From Lachnospiraceae bacterium (GTDB lineage: Bacteria; Bacillota; Clostridia; Lachnospirales; Lachnospiraceae): a stretch of DNA of 16,891 nucleotides. Under the pieces are notes generated by a model. The model had not been told where the DNA came from and did no database searches. It worked only from the letters and a program-made list of their open reading frames with translations. The position numbers and the translations under genes were made by a program. Location: the NCBI GenBank assembly GCA_024695225.1, contig JAILIO010000186.1:1-16891 (forward strand), given 5' to 3'. Shown here piece after piece: positions 13,112-16,891 of this stretch (position 1 is the first letter of the stretch; the number at the start of each line of letters is the position of its first letter).

Positions 13112-16100
13112 TCACTGCAGAACTGCTTCTGCATTGTTCAAAACATCGTCAAGCCCTGTATTCCCGGAACTGTTCGAAGCATCGCTGCCGCTCGAGCTGC
13201 CACCGGTGCTGGTGTTTCCGGGCAGGTCGTACTGTGACTTCAGATTTTCCACCGCACCGGGTCCGTAGAGGTCTGTAACCGCTTCCTCAAGTTCTGCATT
13301 TTCTTCCTGATATGAGCGGATATCTTCCTCCACGCTTTCTTTTTCCGCATTTAACTCGTCGATCTCATCCTGGGAGACCTCATTGTCTTTTTTCGCCGAT
13401 TCCAGTTCTTCCTGCAGTTCCTTCTCCTGGGTCTCCGATTCCTTCAAGAGTTCGTCTATATATGTCTCTTCATAGGCCAGCTGCTCATGGGCATCAACCC
13501 AGTCGTCGTTCATCCTGACTATCAGGAAAATGGCGAGGGCTGTTATAAGTGAGAACAGCACACACAGCACCGGCACTATGGGTCCTAAAGGTTTTGCTTC
13601 CTTCTTCTCTGCCTTTACTTTTTCCTTTTTCGCAGCCTTTACCGGTACTGCAGGCCTTTCGATCGGCGTCACATAGCACTGCTGGAAGGTTTTCCTGACC
13701 TCCCTGTTGGGGAATTTCAGCACATATGTCCTGAAACCGTTTCGCATCTCCATCCGTTTGATGGTCAGGAATCCCGTCTGGAACAGCATCTGGAGAACTC
13801 TGTCTTCAGACATCTTGCCTCCGGACAGTTCAGACACGTTAAATGTATCTATGGAAGTCTCCGGGATCTCCTTTCCCGTCACATCCTCCACAGTAAGCCT
13901 GTTCTTCTTGAACATATCCATGATAAATCCGGGCATTCCCGTGGAGAACCAGTAGTTTCTGGTATCGCAGCCGTTTGTGAAATACTTCCCCAGGGACACC
14001 GGGTTGTACACGGCAGGGGCTCCGGGATAAAATCTGAAACCGCCGTACCACTTTCTGATCTCTGTCACAAGGGCCTTCTTCTCTTCCTCATACACGGCGT
14101 CGTAATCAAAGACAGGGACCGGCTCATCCTCCTCTTCATCCTCAGAAGGTTCATCCTCATACCCGGTATATGCGCCCTCATCTTCTGTTCCGGCCATGAG
14201 TTCCTCCACATAGGAGCGGTCACCCACGGACTCATTCTCCGCCTCTGCAAGAAGCTCATCCAGATCCGGGTCGTAATCATCCTCATCGTCTTCCATGTAG
14301 CCCTTCGCATGCTGCGGGATATCAGGGTCCTCAGTGCCCGGGGTTTCGGAATTCTCTTCGTAAACCTGCTCGCCGGTCTCCGCATCTTCTGCAGCACCCT
14401 GCCCGGAAGGATCTGCTTCGTCCGCAGTATCCTGCCCGGAAGGCTCCGCTTCTTGTGCGGTGTCCTGTCCGGAAACCTTCCCTTCGAATGTTTCCGCTTC
14501 CGCAGTTTCCTCTTCTGAATCCTTTTCCTGTTCTGCGATCTCCTGCGCGTAAGCTTCCTCTGCCCTTTGTTCTTCCTCAAGGATCTCAGAGGGGTCGGTT
14601 GCAGTCAGGCGTTTAACAGCCGCAGCCATCACTGCGTTTTCTTTTTTCTTCTTTTTCTTTTTCCTTCTTCTGCGCCCTGACCGGGTTTCTTCCTTCCCTT
14701 CTTCCACGGAAGGATCTTCTCCGGAAACTTCATTTTCTGCGGTCTTCTCTTCTGCAGCCTTCTCATCCACAGAGTTTTCCGAAGTTTCTTCTATGGTTTT
14801 CTCTGCGTTTTCCTCAGAGGTCTCTTCTGTGATCTCTCCCACAGATTCTTCTGAAGGATCTTCCACAGATTTTTCTAAGGGATCTCCTACAGATTCTTCT
14901 GAAGGATCCTCCACAGCTGCTTCAGAAACCTCTCCTGCATCTGCTTCAGAAGCATTTTCCGCAGTTTCTTCAGGATCTTTCTTTTCTTCCGTATTCCTGA
15001 GGACTATGCTTACATTGTCCGAACCGGCAGTTGTTTCTTCAGTCTCAGACTCTCCTTCTGTTTCCTCTGAAGGCTCAGTCTCTGTGGCTCCCTCATCCCA
15101 AGGTTCTCCGAAGGATGCGTTTTCAGAACCGTTCTCCTTCTCATCCTCATGGACTGTCCCGGTTTCTTCGTCCTCATTTATCTCTGAATCTTCGGAGACT
15201 TCAGAGTATCCCTGCTCCTCATCTGTATCCTCAGATCCGTCAGAGTATTCCTCATCTTCCTCTGTATCCTCAGATCCGTCAGAGTATCCCTGCTCTTTCT
15301 CTGTATCCTCAGATTCATCAGGATTTTCCTGCTCTTCCTCTGTATCGTCAGATACATCAGGGTTTTCCTGCTCTTCCTCCTCTTCGCTGTCCGGGTCTTC
15401 GGAATGTTTTTTCCAAAAGCCGAAGAGGCCTCCGAAAAACCCGCGGGAACGTTTTTTCTTCTTGCGGGATCCGCGGACTTTCTCCTCAGCAGGATCCTCT
15501 TCCGGTGCTCCTTCAGCGCTGTCAGTTTCCTCTGAGCCTTCCGTGCCGTCGATATCTGCATCTTCTGCAGCATCTTCACTTTCCGCAGTCTCTGCTATAT
15601 CCCCGGTTTCTTCAGAATCTGTGCGGTCTGCACTTTCTGCATCTTCCGCCGTATCTGCACGGTCTGCACTTTCCGCAGCATCTGCACGGTCTGCACTTTC
15701 TTCACCTGTTGCAATTTCAGCAATATCTGCCGTATCTGCTCGTTCTGCAGCCTCTACATATTCCTCAATATCTGTGCGTTCTTCAATATCTGCAGCTTCT
15801 GCGGTTCCGGCGCGTTCTGCAGCTTCCACATATGCCTCAATATCTGCACCTTCTGCAGTTTTTGCATATTTTTCAGCTTCTGCATATTCTTCAGAATCTG
15901 CGATTTGCGCAGTATCTTCTGCGTCCTCTCCGATGTCCCCGATCCGGTCCCCGGGAGTGTGGCGTCTCTTGTGACGCCTGGCTTCTTCCTTCTCGCGTTT
16001 GAGGGCTTCTCTCCTCTTCTTCTCTTCCTCTTTCCTGAACTTCTCCTCTTCCTTCCTGCGCCTTTCCTCTTCCGCCGCCCGCTTCTCTTCCTCAATGCGG

Positions 16101-16876
16101 GCCTGCTCGGCCAGGAACGCCTCCTCCTTGGCATCAACCCTTTTACGGACCTCCTGATCGATATAATCGTCAAAATAATCCATGAACTCAGCCTTCGTAT
16201 ACCCGAACATGCAGGCATACTCTTCGTTCAGGGTGATATCATTTACGCTGTTCAGGTTGTTGAAGAATGAAACCTTTGCAAACTTGGTTATCCCGGTGAT
16301 GAACACGAACCTGAGATAGGGATCGCAGCCCTTTATGACCTGGAAAAATGAAAACGCGTCAAAGAAACTGCTGAACTTCTCTGCCTCCGCTTCATTCTCG
16401 ATGTGGTCCAGGATCGGCTTGTCATAGTCGTCCACCAGCAGGACAACGCCCTTATTTTCCTTGCGGGATATCTTCTCAATGAGTTCGCTGAAAAGGAGCG
16501 CGGGGTCCGTATTTTCCAGAGTCACCCCGTACTGCGCAGCATAGCTGTGGATCAGGTTTGTGAGCCATTCCGACAGCACCATGACAGAGGTGGTGTTGGC
16601 CCTGGAAAAATCCACTTCGATAACGGGATACTTTTCCCAGCTGTAATCACAGTCATATATATAGAGTCCTTCAAAAAGTTCCCTGTTGCCGCTGAAAATC
16701 TCTTTAAGGGCAGAAGTGACCATACTCTTGCCAAATCTGCGGGGACGGGCACAGAAAAACTGGCCCTTGGTGACACGGACCATCTTGTACAGGTACTCTG
16801 TCTTATCCACGTACAGCAGATCGTTTTTTATGAGATCCCTGAATGTATATACCGATGTAGTGATCTCTTTCTTCAT
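13112..16876 (-). CDS. Giant AAA-ATPase_like protein, ATPase domain split by a repeat-built acidic insertion, C-terminal membrane anchor
   Basis: A 1254-residue protein. Residues 1-240 match the first part of the AAA-ATPase_like family (PF09820 type): YVDKTEYLY, P-loop ARPRRFGKS (43-51), Walker B VVLLVDDYDKP (144-154), FVFITGITKFA (191-201) and MFGYTKAEFMDYFDDYID (223-240). The family normally continues within a few residues to the WYxGYxF...YNP motif; here that resumes only at 942 (KWYGGFRFYPG, VYNPVSLGKYF). In between are about 690 residues of charged low complexity: an Arg/Glu helix-like stretch (about 243-306), then acidic repeats with two polybasic patches. After about 1070 the usual PD-(D/E)XK nuclease domain is absent. 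Instead there is a Lys-rich stretch, a membrane helix (1097-1122), a coiled coil (about 1128-1200) and a Ser/Gly/Asn tail. ATG 16876 has GGAGGAG 8 nt upstream at the window edge. Function unknown. Confidence 0.85.
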   Translation of the reverse strand: MKKEITTSVYTFRDLIKNDLLYVDKTEYLYKMVRVTKGQFFCARPRRFGKSMVTSALKEIFSGNRELFEGLYIYDCDYSWEKYPVIEVDFSRANTTSVMVLSEWLTNLIHSYAAQYGVTLENTDPALLFSELIEKISRKENKGVVLLVDDYDKPILDHIENEAEAEKFSSFFDAFSFFQVIKGCDPYLRFVFITGITKFAKVSFFNNLNSVNDITLNEEYACMFGYTKAEFMDYFDDYIDQEVRKRVDAKEEAFLAEQARIEEEKRAAEEERRRKEEEKFRKEEEKKRREALKREKEEARRHKRRHTPGDRIGDIGEDAEDTAQIADSEEYAEAEKYAKTAEGADIEAYVEAAERAGTAEAADIEERTDIEEYVEAAERADTADIAEIATGEESADRADAAESADRADTAEDAESADRTDSEETGDIAETAESEDAAEDADIDGTEGSEETDSAEGAPEEDPAEEKVRGSRKKKKRSRGFFGGLFGFWKKHSEDPDSEEEEEQENPDVSDDTEEEQENPDESEDTEKEQGYSDGSEDTEEDEEYSDGSEDTDEEQGYSEVSEDSEINEDEETGTVHEDEKENGSENASFGEPWDEGATETEPSEETEGESETEETTAGSDNVSIVLRNTEEKKDPEETAENASEADAGEVSEAAVEDPSEESVGDPLEKSVEDPSEESVGEITEETSEENAEKTIEETSENSVDEKAAEEKTAENEVSGEDPSVEEGKEETRSGRRRRKKKKKKKENAVMAAAVKRLTATDPSEILEEEQRAEEAYAQEIAEQEKDSEEETAEAETFEGKVSGQDTAQEAEPSGQDTADEADPSGQGAAEDAETGEQVYEENSETPGTEDPDIPQHAKGYMEDDEDDYDPDLDELLAEAENESVGDRSYVEELMAGTEDEGAYTGYEDEPSEDEEEDEPVPVFDYDAVYEEEKKALVTEIRKWYGGFRFYPGAPAVYNPVSLGKYFTNGCDTRNYWFSTGMPGFIMDMFKKNRLTVEDVTGKEIPETSIDTFNVSELSGGKMSEDRVLQMLFQTGFLTIKRMEMRNGFRTYVLKFPNREVRKTFQQCYVTPIERPAVPVKAAKKEKVKAEKKEAKPLGPIVPVLCVLFSLITALAIFLIVRMNDDWVDAHEQLAYEETYIDELLKESETQEKELQEELESAKKDNEVSQDEIDELNAEKESVEEDIRSYQEENAELEEAVTDLYGPGAVENLKSQYDLPGNTSTGGSSSGSDASNSSGNTGLDDVLNNAEAVLQ
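14375..14473 (-). repeat. 33 bp (11-residue) coding repeat, three copies
   Basis: Residues 802-834 of the giant protein: SGQDTAQEAEP, SGQDTADEADP and SGQGAAEDAET. Exact 33 bp spacing keeps the frame. Confidence 0.8.
14843..14914 (-). repeat. 24 bp (8-residue) coding repeat, three copies
   Basis: Residues 655-678 of the giant protein: VEDPSEES, VGDPLEKS and VEDPSEES, decaying into VGEITEET afterwards. Confidence 0.75.
15185..15379 (-). repeat. 39 bp (13-residue) coding repeat, five copies
   Basis: Residues 500-564 of the giant protein: EEEQENPDVSDDT, EEEQENPDESEDT, EKEQGYSDGSEDT, EEDEEYSDGSEDT and DEEQGYSEVSEDS. The units are contiguous with no indels. Extreme acidity and a conserved Tyr/Asn-Ser/Pro-Asp core are visible. 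Confidence 0.85.
15557..15925 (-). repeat. Irregular Ala/Asp/Glu coding repeats
   Basis: Residues about 318-440 of the giant protein are built from diverged blocks, including two near copies of DIE-(A/E)-YVEAAERA (about 345-356 and 369-380) and several ESADRADTAE-type units. There is no strict period. The coding strand is strongly purine-biased here. Confidence 0.65.
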
Positions 16877-16884
16877 CTATCGTT

Positions 16885-16891
16885 CTCCTCC
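16885..16891 (-). promoter_or_regulatory. Ribosome binding site of the giant ATPase-like gene
   Basis: GGAGGAG on the minus strand, 8 nt before ATG 16876. It fixes the start and shows that the N-terminus is complete although the promoter is outside the window. Confidence 0.75.

Noticed and set aside
14637..14671. Programmed frameshift at the A-rich tract
   Set aside because: In the coding frame the bases before AAA AAG and AAA AAA are G, so no X XXY YYZ slippery heptamer is in phase, and continuing in frame yields the rest of the conserved ATPase domain.
14793..15974. 393-codon Ser-rich plus-strand ORF
   Set aside because: It lies wholly inside the minus-strand giant gene. Its Ser/Ala/Val content is what antisense reading of Glu/Asp/Ala repeat codons gives, and it has no independent domain.
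15031..16002. 323-codon Leu/His/Gln-rich plus-strand ORF
   Set aside because: Another antisense frame kept open by the purine-biased repeats; no recognisable protein features.

Overview
The window reads as chromosome of a moderately GC-rich Bacillota, most likely a clostridial Lachnospiraceae-type bacterium. The pointers are a YaaR (DUF327) protein beside a guanylate kinase-like protein with a GKSASGKDT P-loop, an AAA-ATPase_like (PF09820-type) protein whose N-terminus resembles those of gut Lachnospiraceae, a short TrpRS of the Clostridia type, and strong GGAGG-type ribosome binding sites. The assignment is inferred from protein style alone. There are no rRNA or tRNA genes, insertion sequences or CRISPR arrays that I can see.

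Layout. A plus-strand fragment at the left edge (1-227) is the C-terminus of RsmI. Every other gene is on the minus strand and falls into four apparent transcription units, listed here in transcription order from right to left. (1) 16876-12488: a 1254-residue membrane-anchored ATPase-like protein and a 204-residue single-pass membrane protein, 9 nt apart. (2) 12214-9276: trpS and glmS, 2 nt apart. (3) 9047-2523: a DUF308-like membrane/HAD phosphatase fusion, an Asn/Gly/Arg-rich protein, a MoxR ATPase, a DUF58 protein and a membrane transglutaminase, with overlapping or nearly touching ends. (4) 2410-493: an aldose 1-epimerase-like protein, a guanylate kinase-like protein and YaaR, with 1-3 nt gaps.

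Unit 3 is the well-known MoxR / DUF58 / transglutaminase module (ATPase chaperone, DUF58 protein, membrane protein with an extracytoplasmic Cys-His-Asp/Glu domain). Here it is extended upstream by two unusual proteins: a polytopic membrane protein fused to a soluble HAD phosphatase, and a protein that is about half Asn/Gly/Arg-rich disorder. Unit 4 touches conserved housekeeping synteny (gmk-like, yaaR, holB, yaaT, methyltransferase, rsmI in relatives). Here yaaR and rsmI are convergent, so the block has been rearranged.

The most unusual gene is the 1254-residue protein. Its ATPase-like domain is split by about 690 residues of acidic, repeat-built low complexity containing basic patches. The nuclease domain that normally ends this family is replaced by a transmembrane helix, a coiled coil and a Ser/Gly/Asn tail. 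The adjacent small gene has a matching anchor-plus-coiled-coil design.

Three of the four gaps or boundaries between transcription units carry their own unrelated tandem repeat: 39-41 bp hairpin units at 264-508, 14 bp units at 9093-9214, and 15-17 bp plus 41 bp units at 12242-12465. The fourth, at 2484-2561, carries a 39 bp duplication of a gene's 3' end. Units close to 39 bp also build part of the giant ORF. No gap between genes exceeds 300 bp.
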